From contig JAFYAW010000006.1 of assembly GCA_017540505.1 (NCBI GenBank), forward strand, positions 62,001 to 126,000: a stretch of DNA of 64,000 nt, written 5' to 3'. The position numbers and the translations under genes were made by a program. The notes below the pieces were generated by a model, which worked only from the letters and a program-made list of their open reading frames with translations, made no database searches and was not told where the DNA came from. Positions 1 through 8,633 of the stretch are shown one piece after another. This DNA is from Bacteroidales bacterium (lineage in GTDB: Bacteria; Bacteroidota; Bacteroidia; Bacteroidales; WCHB1-69). Each line of letters begins with the position of its first letter. Position 1 is the first letter of the stretch.

Positions 1-1169
1 AAGCCCGGTTTCAGCTCGCGGGCCATGCGCAGGGAGGCCCAGCCGAAGATGTTGCTCGGGCGCACGGTTTCGTCGTAGCCGACGTGAATCTGGCCAAGAC
101 CTTCCATGTCGTGCACATCCAAACCGATCTGGTGGCCCAGTCCGTGGACCATGAAGAGGGCGTGGGCGCCTAATTCAACAGCCTCTTTCACATCACCTTT
201 CATCAGGCCGAGGTCTTTGAGGCCCTGGGCGATCACCTCGCAGGAGAGGCGGTGCAGCTCCTTGTTGTACATGCCGGGATGCGCCGCATCAATGGCGTCC
301 ATATTGGCTTTCAGCACGATTTCATAAATCTCTTTCTGTTTTTGGGTGAACGTTCCGCCCACGGGCAGGGTGCGCGTGTAGTCGGAGCAGTAGTTCATGA
401 GGCCTTCGGCACCGGCATCCATCAGGAGCATGTTGCCCTCTTGGAGGATTCCATTGTGCAGATGATTGTGCAGGGTTTCGCCGTGTTGTGACAGGATCAC
501 CGGGAAGGAGATACCGTTGCCGTAGGAGAGGGCGATGCCTTCGGCGAGGCCGGCCAGCTCGTGCTCAGAGGCTCCGGGCACGCAGCGGCGCATCACCGCC
601 GTATGCATCTTCACACCGATTTCGCAGGCTTTGTCCATCTCGTCAATTTCGCACTGTTCCTTGGTAGAACGCAGTGCCACAATGCCTTTGATGAGTTCTA
701 AGGAGGCCGCCTCGCGGATGTTGTTGACGTTGATGCCCGTCAGGTTGGACAGCCATATCTGGTTGTCGCCGCGATACATAGGGGTGAAATGCACCTTGCG
801 GCCTTTGTTCTGGGCCTCCTGGATGTATTCCGCTAACTTTCCTAACGGCATGGTGTTGGCCACGCCCACTTTCTCAGCCAAAGAGGCAATCGTCGGCTGG
901 TCGCCCATCCAGATGATATCGTCGATGGTGAAGTCGTTGCCGAAGATGATGGACTTGTGCGCGTCAAAGTCAATGATGGCGGCAATGTCGGCAATGGAGA
1001 GGCCGAAGAAATAGAGGAAATCACTGTCCTGACGGAAGTTGTACGTATTGTCGGGATAGTTCATCGGTGCTTCATGGTTGCCCAAGAAGACGGCGATGCC
1101 GCTGCCCACCGATTGTGTGAGCTTTTCCCTGCGGTTCTGATAGACGGAAGGTTGGAATAAAGGATTCAT
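1..1169 (-). CDS. pepP: Xaa-Pro aminopeptidase (aminopeptidase P, M24B), 3' end missing
   Basis: A metallopeptidase that removes an N-terminal residue preceding proline. The gene runs off the left edge; 389 residues are visible, where I would expect roughly 440-460 for the family. Translation from the ATG at 1169 gives an N-terminal aminopeptidase P domain (about residues 1-150) and then the creatinase/pita-bread fold. Visible metal ligands are Asp251 (in MDAGAE), Asp263 (in CSDYTRTLP) and His346 (in HGLGHQIG); the two expected glutamate ligands lie beyond the edge. There is no signal peptide, so it is probably cytoplasmic. It has its own -7 promoter at 1232-1239. Family assignment is firm; the substrate range is inferred from the family. 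Confidence 0.93.
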   Translation of the reverse strand, partial: MNPLFQPSVYQNRREKLTQSVGSGIAVFLGNHEAPMNYPDNTYNFRQDSDFLYFFGLSIADIAAIIDFDAHKSIIFGNDFTIDDIIWMGDQPTIASLAEKVGVANTMPLGKLAEYIQEAQNKGRKVHFTPMYRGDNQIWLSNLTGINVNNIREAASLELIKGIVALRSTKEQCEIDEMDKACEIGVKMHTAVMRRCVPGASEHELAGLAEGIALSYGNGISFPVILSQHGETLHNHLHNGILQEGNMLLMDAGAEGLMNYCSDYTRTLPVGGTFTQKQKEIYEIVLKANMDAIDAAHPGMYNKELHRLSCEVIAQGLKDLGLMKGDVKEAVELGAHALFMVHGLGHQIGLDVHDMEGLGQIHVGYDETVRPSNIFGWASLRMARELKPG

Positions 1170-1231
1170 TATAAAGGGTTTTAAACAAAAAACATTAAAT
1201 AATCTGATAGCAAACCTTGGATTTGCAGCCG

Positions 1232-1239
1232 CAAAAATA
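1232..1239 (-). promoter_or_regulatory. Bacteroidetes -7 promoter element for pepP
   Basis: Read on the minus strand this is TATTTTTG, a match to the Bacteroidetes -7 consensus TAnnTTTG. It lies about 60 nt upstream of the pepP start codon. Confidence 0.6.
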
Positions 1240-1253
1240 CGACTTTTTTGTTA

Positions 1254-1288
1254 GACGTGAGATGTGAGATTTGCGGTTTACGGTTTGC
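1254..1288. repeat. Degenerate 7-bp tandem repeat in intergenic spacer
   Basis: Five consecutive degenerate heptamers of the type GACGTGA, GATGTGA, GATTTGC, then GGTTTAC and GGTTTGC, between pepP and the glycosyltransferase. The spacer shows no other signal. The 7-bp period matches repeats at 40702-40729, 46759-46801 and inside the sorting domains of the giant genes. Confidence 0.6.
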
Positions 1289-1328
1289 GACTCCGACCAT
1301 TGGTCCTATGTCAAAATGTGAGAAGACG

Positions 1329-2540
1329 TCATCTTTTCCGGAGTCCCATTTCCACCTCTAAAAGCATTTGGCGCAGATTGTCTAACTGTTCAATGGTATA
1401 GTTTTTAAAATCAGTGTCTTTCGAGTACCATTCCGGCAGATTGTTCGGCAGCCAGAGGGAGAGATTGTCATAAAGGGCCTCTTCGTCCCGCATCGGATTG
1501 TCTTTATGTTTCTGCCGCAAGAACTGCAAGATGCGCAGGCCGTCGGCTTTCTCGTGGAAAGCCTGTTCGAAATGGGGCAGGTCTTTCACATTCTGCCGGA
1601 TGCTTTGCCAAATATCGGCAGGAGAAGCGGTTTTATGGCCCGTTTGGAGAAAATGTAAAAAGTCTGTATCTATGGTATGATCAAACAGTTCGGGTATGCG
1701 ACGGTAGGTCTCTTCTATATCGTTAAATAATGAATAATGGTAGATGGGGTATGCCCACCAATTGCCTTCTGCACCCTTGATGATCGCGGGCCCGGTGCCG
1801 AAATCCACCCGGTTGGAGGGGCGGGCGGAGGGGTACACACACTCTTCGTTGTAGAGGCCTATCGGGGCCATTTTCCTGAATTTCTGCATCAGGTAGAAGT
1901 CCTCGCCGCTTTTTAGGGGGGTGATACCGCCGATTTTCCGAAGGGCATTGGCCCGCATGGCGATGGCGGAGCCTAACGCTGTGAATCCGTAGGGCGACCC
2001 GATGCGGAGGAGGTTGATGGCATAGTTGCGCATATAGAATTCGTAACGGAGGATGGCGCGGTCAGTGAGTTCGTCGCCTGCGAGCGGGTGATAATAGGGC
2101 ACGGCAAGGGCTGGAATGTCTGGGCGGCGGGCGAAGGTATGCCGGACGGAAGCCAGATAGCGAGGTGTAATGCGCGTGTCGGCATCCAGGCTGACGATGA
2201 TGTCATCGCCCGCCGCCACGTTCAAGATCATATCAAACAGGGTTTTACGCGCCCACCCCACCCCGGAATGTTTGTCGTCCCAACCGTTCCCTTTGGTGGA
2301 TTTGTCTATAATATGCAGGTTGGGCATGGGTAATTGCCGCAGATAGTCCAACAGTTGCGCATTATGTAGGCAAATGGCCGATTTGTCCGGTATTTGCCAA
2401 TAGGATTCCGGTTGGTTTACACATACATAAATATGAAATCGTCCAGCATCTTGCTGTTCGGCAAGGTTTTGGAGTGTCAGCGGCAACTCTTGCCGCTCAT
2501 CCATGGCCGGTATGGCCACATAAATGTCAGGATTGTCCAT
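1329..2540 (-). CDS. Family 2 glycosyltransferase
   Basis: A cytoplasmic or peripheral GT-A fold glycosyltransferase that should transfer a nucleotide-activated sugar; donor and acceptor are not evident. I choose the ATG at 2540 (403 aa) because it overlaps the stop of the upstream lipoprotein gene as TGATG, a classic coupling arrangement, and because the residues after it (YVAIPAMDERQELPLTL) are the usual GT2 beginning. The DxD-type metal site is Asp119-Ala-Asp121 within VSLDADTRIT; SGEDFYL at about 211-217 matches the acceptor-side ED motif. No membrane segments are obvious. It lies in a two-gene unit driven by the promoter at 2940. Its function in cell-envelope glycan synthesis is inference. 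Confidence 0.85.
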   Translation of the reverse strand: MDNPDIYVAIPAMDERQELPLTLQNLAEQQDAGRFHIYVCVNQPESYWQIPDKSAICLHNAQLLDYLRQLPMPNLHIIDKSTKGNGWDDKHSGVGWARKTLFDMILNVAAGDDIIVSLDADTRITPRYLASVRHTFARRPDIPALAVPYYHPLAGDELTDRAILRYEFYMRNYAINLLRIGSPYGFTALGSAIAMRANALRKIGGITPLKSGEDFYLMQKFRKMAPIGLYNEECVYPSARPSNRVDFGTGPAIIKGAEGNWWAYPIYHYSLFNDIEETYRRIPELFDHTIDTDFLHFLQTGHKTASPADIWQSIRQNVKDLPHFEQAFHEKADGLRILQFLRQKHKDNPMRDEEALYDNLSLWLPNNLPEWYSKDTDFKNYTIEQLDNLRQMLLEVEMGLRKR

Positions 2541-2917
2541 CACTTGACGGTGACGACCACTTCGCGGATACGGATGGCCTGTTCCCAATCTTCACGGGCA
2601 TAGACGAACTTCAAAGTTTGTTTGCCCTTTTCCTTGGCCTCGAATTTCCAGAACAGATGGGAGGAAGCGCCCACCATGCCCACTGGCGCATTGCTCTCAT
2701 AACGTCTGTCCTGCGGGGTTACCACCGTCAGTTCCGGCTCGTTGGTCAGCTGCCACCAGAATCCCGTGGAGGCGTTGGTCAGGAACTCTATTTCAAAGGA
2801 TTGCCCCTTCTTCACGGTCACCTCGTTGGTTTCCCGGTCCAGAATAATCATCTTTTTCTGTGAGGAACATCCTGTAAGTATGAGCAAAAGGGTGCAGATA
2901 AGCCAAAACTTTTTCAT
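2540..2917 (-). CDS. Chagasin-like (I42) cysteine peptidase inhibitor lipoprotein
   Basis: A 125-aa lipoprotein. Residues 1-17 form a lipoprotein signal ending in LTGC (lipid on Cys17). The mature part matches the chagasin/amoebapain inhibitor family I42: the first loop N48-A-S-T-G-F-W-W fits NxTTG[YF]xW, the second loop G80-MV-G83 fits GxxG, and the third loop R108-E-D-W111 is a variant of the usual RPW. The family blocks papain-like cysteine peptidases. A periplasmic location is inferred from the lipobox; the residues after the Cys lack the acidic surface-export signal of Bacteroides lipoproteins. An open frame continues upstream across the tRNA but has no credible start. The ATG at 2917 lies 22 nt after the -7 element. 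The secreted C10 cysteine protease at 16748 is a possible but unproven target. Confidence 0.82.
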   Translation of the reverse strand: MKKFWLICTLLLILTGCSSQKKMIILDRETNEVTVKKGQSFEIEFLTNASTGFWWQLTNEPELTVVTPQDRRYESNAPVGMVGASSHLFWKFEAKEKGKQTLKFVYAREDWEQAIRIREVVVTVK

Positions 2918-2939
2918 AATGGTGTGGATTTTTACGCGG

Positions 2940-2947
2940 CAAAGATA
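2940..2947 (-). promoter_or_regulatory. -7 promoter element for the I42 lipoprotein / GT2 unit
   Basis: Minus-strand TATCTTTG, a full match to TAnnTTTG, 22 nt before the lipoprotein start codon. Confidence 0.7.
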
Positions 2948-2960
2948 CGTTTTTCTCCAT

Positions 2961-2995
2961 AAAAAAAGTAGAGATGCAATGCATTGCGTCTCTAC
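2961..2995 (-). terminator. Terminator of tRNA-Asp, built from a 12-bp palindrome
   Basis: Two 12-base arms (2968-2979 and 2984-2995) flank a TGCA centre and are followed on the minus strand by seven T (2961-2967). It begins 5 nt after the tRNA-Asp 3' end. On the minus strand one C-A mismatch interrupts the stem; on the plus strand the same pair is a G-T wobble. The palindrome (GTAGAGA...TCTCTAC) looks like a dispersed repeat recruited as a terminator. Confidence 0.65.
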
Positions 2996-3000
2996 AATGT

Positions 3001-3078
3001 TGGCGGACCGGACGAGACTCGAACTCGCGACCCCATGCGTGACAGGCATGTATTCTAACCAAACTGAACTACCGATCC
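3001..3078 (-). tRNA. tRNA-Asp (anticodon GUC)
   Basis: Complete cloverleaf on the minus strand: acceptor GGATCGG/CCGGTCC, anticodon stem CATGC/GCATG around a CTGTCAC loop (anticodon GTC), T-arm GCGAG TTCGAGT CTCGT, and discriminator G73 as expected for Asp. The 3' CCA is encoded (3001-3003). It has its own -7 promoter (3098-3105) and terminator (2961-2995). Confidence 0.97.
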
Positions 3079-3097
3079 GTTTGTTTTTAAAACGCTG

Positions 3098-3105
3098 CAA
3101 AAATA
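3098..3105 (-). promoter_or_regulatory. -7 promoter element for tRNA-Asp
   Basis: Minus-strand TATTTTTG, 19 nt upstream of the tRNA 5' end. Confidence 0.65.
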
Positions 3106-3185
3106 CACTTTTTTTGGTTTGACCGTGTTTTTTTAATAATAATTTTTTTAAACGATTAAATTATTAAAATACAATATGTTATAAA

Positions 3186-5456
3186 TTAAAAACGCCAGGT
3201 GAGCCCGAAATAGTATAGGAACGGGAGCTGGTAAATGATGTCGTTTGTGGTCCGATTTACGTAGAAAACGTTCTTATAGTTATATACATTGGAGAGCGAA
3301 ATGCTCAGTTCCAATGAGTGCCGTTCGCCTAAGAAGAACTTCTTTTTGGCACCGATATCCAAGCGGTGGTAGTTCGGCAGACGGGCCTTGTTGTAATCGG
3401 CCAGAATGAAGTCCACATCCTCATTGATGGTCGTGTAGTCGTCGATGATACCGGACGGCACATAGCTTGGGAAGAAGGCCTGCGTTTGCGTGAACGGGAA
3501 TCCGGACCCGAAGTTCCAGCGGGCGTTAATCTGCCAGGAATGGCGTTTCCCGAAAGAGTAGGAAGCCAAAAGATTGATGTTGTGTCGCCGGTCGAAATGC
3601 GGGAAGTAGTCGATCTTGTCATCCTGTCGTTTTACCCAGCCTAACGAATAGACGAGCCAGACGTAGTAGCCCTTGTTGTCGTATTTCACCGTGATATCGC
3701 CACCGTATGCCTTGCCCTTTTCCCAGATGAACTCTTTCTCGTCATCGAATTGCTTGTAACGATTGGCAGAAATGAGTTGGGAGAAATTCTTGAAATAGCC
3801 TTCCAGATTGATGGAAATGGTGGGGATGGGGTCATATTCAAGGCCAAGGATGACATGCTGGGCCTTTTGCAGACGGCTTTTCATCTTTTCGTCACGGAAT
3901 GTCTGGGTCATGTAAGTGTGTTCGGGGGAGGAGAGAAATCCCTGGAACAGGCTCACCACATCGTTGTCGGAGGTGATGGAGATGAGGTTCTGGGAGTAAA
4001 GGCCTCCGGCTAATTTTAAACGCAAGTTCTTAAGAATATTGTACTTAAAGGCCAATCTGGGTTCGGGCGAGACCTCACCCAAAGCATAGTAGTATTGCAA
4101 CCGGAAGCTGGGCTCTATAAGGATTTTGTTGCGCCAATTGTATTTGAATTTGGCAAAAATAGACATGTCCGTCGTGTGGTCTTCGATGGTATTTTCCGAT
4201 CCCAATCGGGAGAAATAGTGGTACATGGTATTGAATCCGACGGCCTCGGCTCCGATCTGAAGCAGACTTTTACCCAAATAGTAGTTGAAGGAGAGATTAA
4301 AGGTAAAGCCGTCCATGGAGCTGTTTTTCGGCGTGAACATCTTATCATCCAGCATACAAGCGTAACGGGAATAGGAAAGAGAACCGTCGATGGTGGTGGG
4401 GGCATCGCCGGGCACAATCTGGAAATTGGCCCCCACACCCCAATTGTTCCAATTATAATCGGCCACTTCGCTGTAGTTCACTTGGTCGGCGAAACGGAAT
4501 CCGAACAGATTCAGTTTGGTACCGTTTTGAGTGGCCAACGTCACCTTGCCGTATAAATCCAAGAAGTTATAGGGCAGGCCGGACTCGCCTACGTATGGGT
4601 AGAAGAATTTGGAGGCCTGCTGCAAGTACGATCCTTTGGCGGAGAGAATGAAACTTAAAGAGGTTTTGCGGTCGTTTTTGAGTTTCACAATCGGGCCTTC
4701 CAACAAAAGCTGGCCCATGATGTTGCTGAGGTCGATTTTCCCGGACAGGTGTTTTTTGTTGCCGTCGCGGGTTTTGATATCCATGACGGAAGAGATTCTG
4801 CCCCCGAATTCCGCTCCATAGCCGCCGGTGTAGATGTCGGCGCTGCTCATAATGTCCATGTCGAAGACGGAGAAGATACCGATGGAGTGGAAGGGGTTAT
4901 AAAGCAGCACGCCGTCTAACAGTAGCATGTTCTGCACGGGTGTGCCGCCGCGCACATACAGCTGGCCGCCCTGGTCGCCGGTGGAGATGATGCCCGGCAG
5001 TACCTGCAAATACTGCGCAAAGTCGGGCTGGCCGCCGATGGCAGGCATCTTGCTCATGTCCTTGGGCGTGACGCTGATGACGGAGGTGCGTGTCTCCTGC
5101 TCCTTGCGCTGTCCTTCGCCCACAATCTGCACAGCATCCAAGGTGGTGGAAGATGGCGTAAGCGAATATCGTTTGGTAATGGTGGCATTGTGTACCTCAA
5201 TGGTATCGTAAAGATCCGAATAGCCTAAGTATGAGACTTTTACCACGTATTTTCCTTGAGGGATCTTGTTGATGACAAAAGCGCCTTTCTCATCCGATAA
5301 GGCTCCGTAACTGGTGCCTTGCAACAGGATGGTACAATAGGGGAGAGTTTCTCCATTGGAGTCATCGTAGGTAAACCCTTTCAAAAGGGCCGATTGTGCC
5401 GAAGATATTCCTACACAGCACGATAAGACTAATATGAATAGTAAAAAGCGTTTCAT
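3186..5456 (-). CDS. TonB-dependent outer-membrane receptor with CarboxypepD-reg-like N-terminus
   Basis: A 756-aa outer-membrane transporter powered by TonB-ExbBD. Signal peptide 1-20 (MKRFLLFILVLSCCVGISSA); then a carboxypeptidase-regulatory-like beta-sandwich at about 22-105 (GFTYDDSNGETLPYCTILLQG, GKYVVKVSYLGYSD); a plug domain at about 125-225 containing LYVRGGTPVQNMLLLDGVLLY; then a 22-strand barrel ending in the expected aromatic residue (GLTWRF). It is shorter than SusC proteins (about 1000 aa), no SusD partner or glycan-degrading genes lie nearby, and it is transcribed alone from the promoter at 5480. The ligand cannot be told from the sequence; metal chelates, peptides or vitamins are all possible. 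Confidence 0.92.
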   Translation of the reverse strand: MKRFLLFILVLSCCVGISSAQSALLKGFTYDDSNGETLPYCTILLQGTSYGALSDEKGAFVINKIPQGKYVVKVSYLGYSDLYDTIEVHNATITKRYSLTPSSTTLDAVQIVGEGQRKEQETRTSVISVTPKDMSKMPAIGGQPDFAQYLQVLPGIISTGDQGGQLYVRGGTPVQNMLLLDGVLLYNPFHSIGIFSVFDMDIMSSADIYTGGYGAEFGGRISSVMDIKTRDGNKKHLSGKIDLSNIMGQLLLEGPIVKLKNDRKTSLSFILSAKGSYLQQASKFFYPYVGESGLPYNFLDLYGKVTLATQNGTKLNLFGFRFADQVNYSEVADYNWNNWGVGANFQIVPGDAPTTIDGSLSYSRYACMLDDKMFTPKNSSMDGFTFNLSFNYYLGKSLLQIGAEAVGFNTMYHYFSRLGSENTIEDHTTDMSIFAKFKYNWRNKILIEPSFRLQYYYALGEVSPEPRLAFKYNILKNLRLKLAGGLYSQNLISITSDNDVVSLFQGFLSSPEHTYMTQTFRDEKMKSRLQKAQHVILGLEYDPIPTISINLEGYFKNFSQLISANRYKQFDDEKEFIWEKGKAYGGDITVKYDNKGYYVWLVYSLGWVKRQDDKIDYFPHFDRRHNINLLASYSFGKRHSWQINARWNFGSGFPFTQTQAFFPSYVPSGIIDDYTTINEDVDFILADYNKARLPNYHRLDIGAKKKFFLGERHSLELSISLSNVYNYKNVFYVNRTTNDIIYQLPFLYYFGLTWRF

Positions 5457-5479
5457 TTATCAGGATAAAAACAAGGCGG

Positions 5480-5487
5480 CAAAGATA
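5480..5487 (-). promoter_or_regulatory. -7 promoter element for the TonB-dependent receptor
   Basis: Minus-strand TATCTTTG located in the 37-bp gap between the purD stop and the receptor start, 23 nt before the ATG. Any -33 element must lie inside the purD coding region. Confidence 0.7.
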
Positions 5488-5493
5488 CGAAAT

Positions 5494-6747
5494 TTAACAG
5501 GCCTGCCAACCGATGTCGTTGCGATAGAACAGGTCGGGACATTCCAGTTGACGCACACCTTCGTAGGCATCCTGTTGGGCATCCGCCAGGGAGGATCCTT
5601 TGCCAACCACAAAGAGCACTCGGCCTCCGTTAGAAAGCCAAGCATCGCCATCGCGTTTGGTGCCCATGTGGAACACCAATTGGCTGAGGTTTTCCAAATT
5701 ATTGATTTCAAATCCTTTGCCGTATTTTCCCGGGTAACCTTTGGCGGCTAACACCACACCTAAAAAGGCTTCAGAGTAAAATTCGGCGGTCACGTCGCGA
5801 TGTTGGAGAATGTCCAAGATCATCTGTAAAAGATCGCTTTTGAGCTTGGGCAGCACCACTTCCGTTTCCGGGTCTCCGAAGCGGGCGTTGAACTCAATCA
5901 CTTTCGGTCCCGCTTGGGTGAGCATGAGACCTCCATAGAGTACGCCGCAGAAGGGGCATCCTTCGGTGGCCAGGGCTTTGGCCATCGGCTTCATAATATG
6001 CTCCACCGCCCACTCGATTTGAGCTTGCGGGATGACAGGCACCGGCGAGTAGGCTCCCATGCCGCCGGTATTGGGTCCTTTGTCGCCGTCGAAGGCACGC
6101 TTGTGGTCCTGGGCGATGACCAACGGCACCACTTGTTCGCCGTTCACTAGGGTGAGCAGGGAGAACTCGGGGCCTTCCAAAAATTCCTCCATCACTACTT
6201 TACCCTGACCGAAATGGTTGTCCAAGAGCATGTCTTTCAGGGCGTTGTTGGCTTCTTCGGCAGTCATGGCCACCACCACGCCCTTGCCAGCGGCGAGACC
6301 GTCGTATTTGATGACAATGGGGGCTCCGATTTCGTTGAGATAGCACTTGGCGTCGTCATAGTTCTCAAATGTGCGGAAAGCAGCCGTAGGGATGTTATAG
6401 CGTTGCATCAGCTCTTTGGCAAACTGCTTGCTGCCCTCAATTTGGGCGGCGGCGCGGGTGGGTCCGAAGATAGCTAGCCCAGCCTCCTGAAACACATCGG
6501 CGATGCCGTTCATCAGCGCAGCCTCCGGCCCTACAATGGTCAGATCTATTTTATTCTCCAACGCGAACTTCAGCAGTTCGGAAGTGTTGTTCTCGTCAAT
6601 GGGGACCAGCTCCACCGGGGCGTCGGTGATGGTCCGCATACCCTCGTTGCCGGGGGCGATATAGAGTTGGGGATGTAACGGGGATTGGGCTATCTTCCAC
6701 GCAATGGCGTGCTCACGACCTCCACGGCCGATAATCAGTACTTTCAT
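5494..6747 (-). CDS. purD: Phosphoribosylamine-glycine ligase (GAR synthetase)
   Basis: Cytoplasmic enzyme for the second step of de novo purine synthesis: phosphoribosylamine + glycine + ATP to GAR. At 417 aa it is close to the usual length. The N-domain starts MKVLIIGRGGREHAIAWK; the ATP-grasp domain contains IVIKYDGLAAGKGVVVA and DKGPNTGGMGAYSP; the C-terminal part has VIEFNARFGDPETEVVLP with the metal-binding acidic and Asn residues. The ATG overlaps the stop of mltF by 4 bp (ATGA), so the two are probably translationally coupled in the unit that begins at 8597. Other purine genes are not adjacent; purM is 13 kb away on the same strand. Confidence 0.97.
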   Translation of the reverse strand: MKVLIIGRGGREHAIAWKIAQSPLHPQLYIAPGNEGMRTITDAPVELVPIDENNTSELLKFALENKIDLTIVGPEAALMNGIADVFQEAGLAIFGPTRAAAQIEGSKQFAKELMQRYNIPTAAFRTFENYDDAKCYLNEIGAPIVIKYDGLAAGKGVVVAMTAEEANNALKDMLLDNHFGQGKVVMEEFLEGPEFSLLTLVNGEQVVPLVIAQDHKRAFDGDKGPNTGGMGAYSPVPVIPQAQIEWAVEHIMKPMAKALATEGCPFCGVLYGGLMLTQAGPKVIEFNARFGDPETEVVLPKLKSDLLQMILDILQHRDVTAEFYSEAFLGVVLAAKGYPGKYGKGFEINNLENLSQLVFHMGTKRDGDAWLSNGGRVLFVVGKGSSLADAQQDAYEGVRQLECPDLFYRNDIGWQAC

Positions 6748-8111
6748 TCTTCTTGCTTTGTAATTACGTAACCTTTATATCGATTCATTACATCTTCTAC
6801 GTAATGAATGGTGTGTTTTCCAGGATAATAACCGCATTTGACCACGGGGTCGTTGTAATACTCCTTATGCGATTTCAAGGCTAAGTACTCCGCCACTTTT
6901 TCCCAATGGGTGGCATTCTCCCCATATTTTTTGCACAAAGCCATCGCATCCAGAATATGACCCGGCCCCGAGTTATAGGAGGCAGCCACAAAATTGTAGA
7001 TTTCAGCGGTATCTACCTTGCCATCAAAAATCTTATACAAGAAAGAGATGTATTTGGCTCCGGCCCATATCTGTTCCTCTACCGTGGAGGTGTCGGTGAT
7101 GCCATAGCGCGCGCAGGTGACGGGCATCATCTGCATGATGCCGAAACTACCGCCCATGCCCAGCACATCGGACGAGAAATGGGATTCCTGCCAGATGATG
7201 GACGACATGAATTTCCAGTCAAGATTGTAGCGTTCACAGGCTTTTTGAAGAATCTTGTCGTAGGAGGAAATTCTGTTCTTCTTGGTTCCGAAAGAACTTT
7301 GGATAATGATGGAGTGGCGCGACAGGTAGCGCAGGCACAGATTCTGGTATTTGTTGGTCTCCTTGAAATCCCGAAGCCACTGGTTGATGGTGTCGTTGAG
7401 CTCACGGTTATGCTTGTTCAGAATCCAGGTTCGGGGGAAGTTCTTCCCGATGGTGGGACCCAACGAAAGATTAGTGTAGAAGGGGAGCATCGTGATAGCC
7501 ACATTGAAATTGCAAACAGCATAGTCGATGAGGGTGTCGCCGAGCATGTCGAAAAGGTCTTCTGCGGTGGCCTCACGGTCGTGTTGGAGTTTCCACAATT
7601 CCGGATGGTCCAAGATGCTCAGGTCCACTTGATTGGAATAGTGGGCGGAAGCGTGGATGATGTGTTTTGCGGTACTGTCGAATTTCATGCCCTTGCGCAT
7701 GATGAGTACCGGATACGTGTAGGAGTGGGGTTCGGATTCCACGATGTAGTCGGGTACGAACAGGTCTTTGTTAAAGTCAATGCCCACAATGTCGTAATTT
7801 TGGGCAAAACATTCAAGGATGGCCTTTTCCGGGTCGGATTCGATGGTGATGACTACGGGACGATGAAGGTCCTTGCCTAATTGGTTCAGCAGGTCGTATT
7901 GGAAGCCGATGACGGAGCCGTGATACACAAAATAGTCCGCCGCATGATAAAGAATCAGCGCTTTGATGGTGTCCCCGTGCGATTCACGAACGGTTTCGTG
8001 TTTGAATTTGTTTTTGAGGGGAACGTGCGAAATTCTACCATGGAAAACCAGCAGCAGGCATAACGCCAGTGTGGCTACCACCAGAAATAGAAAACTAACG
8101 TGTTTCTTCAA
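6744..8111 (-). CDS. mltF: MltF-like membrane-bound lytic murein transglycosylase
   Basis: 455 aa. Residues 5-24 form an N-terminal signal anchor, followed by a periplasmic solute-binding-protein type 3 domain (about 48-265) and a lysozyme-like SLT domain (about 285-440). The catalytic Glu is E309 in IIWQESHFSS, followed by the typical GSFGIMQMMP (321-330) and AASYNSGPGH (376-385). The family cleaves the MurNAc-GlcNAc bond of peptidoglycan, leaving 1,6-anhydroMurNAc; the SBP domain is thought to sense muropeptides. It sits 12 bp after the small lipoprotein gene and overlaps purD by 4 bp. Assignment to MltF rather than another SLT family rests on the two-domain layout. Confidence 0.9.
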   Translation of the reverse strand: MKKHVSFLFLVVATLALCLLLVFHGRISHVPLKNKFKHETVRESHGDTIKALILYHAADYFVYHGSVIGFQYDLLNQLGKDLHRPVVITIESDPEKAILECFAQNYDIVGIDFNKDLFVPDYIVESEPHSYTYPVLIMRKGMKFDSTAKHIIHASAHYSNQVDLSILDHPELWKLQHDREATAEDLFDMLGDTLIDYAVCNFNVAITMLPFYTNLSLGPTIGKNFPRTWILNKHNRELNDTINQWLRDFKETNKYQNLCLRYLSRHSIIIQSSFGTKKNRISSYDKILQKACERYNLDWKFMSSIIWQESHFSSDVLGMGGSFGIMQMMPVTCARYGITDTSTVEEQIWAGAKYISFLYKIFDGKVDTAEIYNFVAASYNSGPGHILDAMALCKKYGENATHWEKVAEYLALKSHKEYYNDPVVKCGYYPGKHTIHYVEDVMNRYKGYVITKQEE

Positions 8112-8123
8112 AATGGAAACGCA

Positions 8124-8597
8124 TTAATTCTCCGGCTCCAGCCAAATGGTGTCTTGCTTGTTCAGTACACCCTCTTCCAACGTGATTTGCCTGTAGCCAA
8201 CATAGTGCAAAGCGGGCTCTTGGGTGGTGTCCTCCCAGGTGGCCTTCAGAGCTAACAAGGCGGGATGCGGCAACTGGAAAGAATAGCTGCCGTTCTGTTC
8301 TGTGGCGTGCGGGAAAAGATGATGCAAGGTGTCAGAGATAGACAAGTTTATGTGGTGATAGACTACGCTATCGCCATGATCTGTTTCCAAAATAGTATCA
8401 ATGACATCAATGCCGGTGTATTTTCCTAACGTGTCAATGTTGATGACAGCACCCACGACTGGTTTGGCAACGGATGGGTCAGGATGGTACATACACGTGA
8501 TGGTGGCCCCACAGCTGCGCTCCTTGTGGCATTGGGTGAAGCACAGGATCATAAACGCGGCGGCAAAGAACAACAATACAAAATTTTTTCTTTTCAT
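8124..8597 (-). CDS. Small lipoprotein of unknown function
   Basis: 157 aa. The signal sequence ends in a lipobox-like FTQC (Cys23). The mature chain begins HKERSCGATITCMY and has a beta-rich region with GAVINIDTLGKY and NGSYSFQLPHPALLALKATW, which recalls the carboxypeptidase-regulatory-like or prealbumin-like sandwich of other Bacteroidetes lipoproteins; this is a weak resemblance only. It is the first gene of a unit with mltF and purD, and follows sprA on the same strand after 36 bp, with its own promoter at 8618 in that gap. I do not recognise the family. Confidence 0.8.
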   Translation of the reverse strand: MKRKNFVLLFFAAAFMILCFTQCHKERSCGATITCMYHPDPSVAKPVVGAVINIDTLGKYTGIDVIDTILETDHGDSVVYHHINLSISDTLHHLFPHATEQNGSYSFQLPHPALLALKATWEDTTQEPALHYVGYRQITLEEGVLNKQDTIWLEPEN

Positions 8598-8617
8598 ATT
8601 ATTCGATTTTGTGTGTG

Positions 8618-8625
8618 CAAAAATA
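8618..8625 (-). promoter_or_regulatory. -7 promoter element for lipoprotein-mltF-purD
   Basis: Minus-strand TATTTTTG in the short gap between the sprA stop and the lipoprotein start, 20 nt before the ATG. Confidence 0.6.
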
Positions 8626-8633
8626 CTAAAATT

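Noticed and set aside
2918..3100. Longer N-terminus for the I42 lipoprotein
   Set aside because: The extension runs through the tRNA-Asp gene and the promoter; the lipoprotein signal begins at 2917.
3186..5456. Polysaccharide utilisation locus (SusC/SusD)
   Set aside because: The receptor is shorter than SusC, there is no SusD gene, and no glycoside hydrolases lie nearby.
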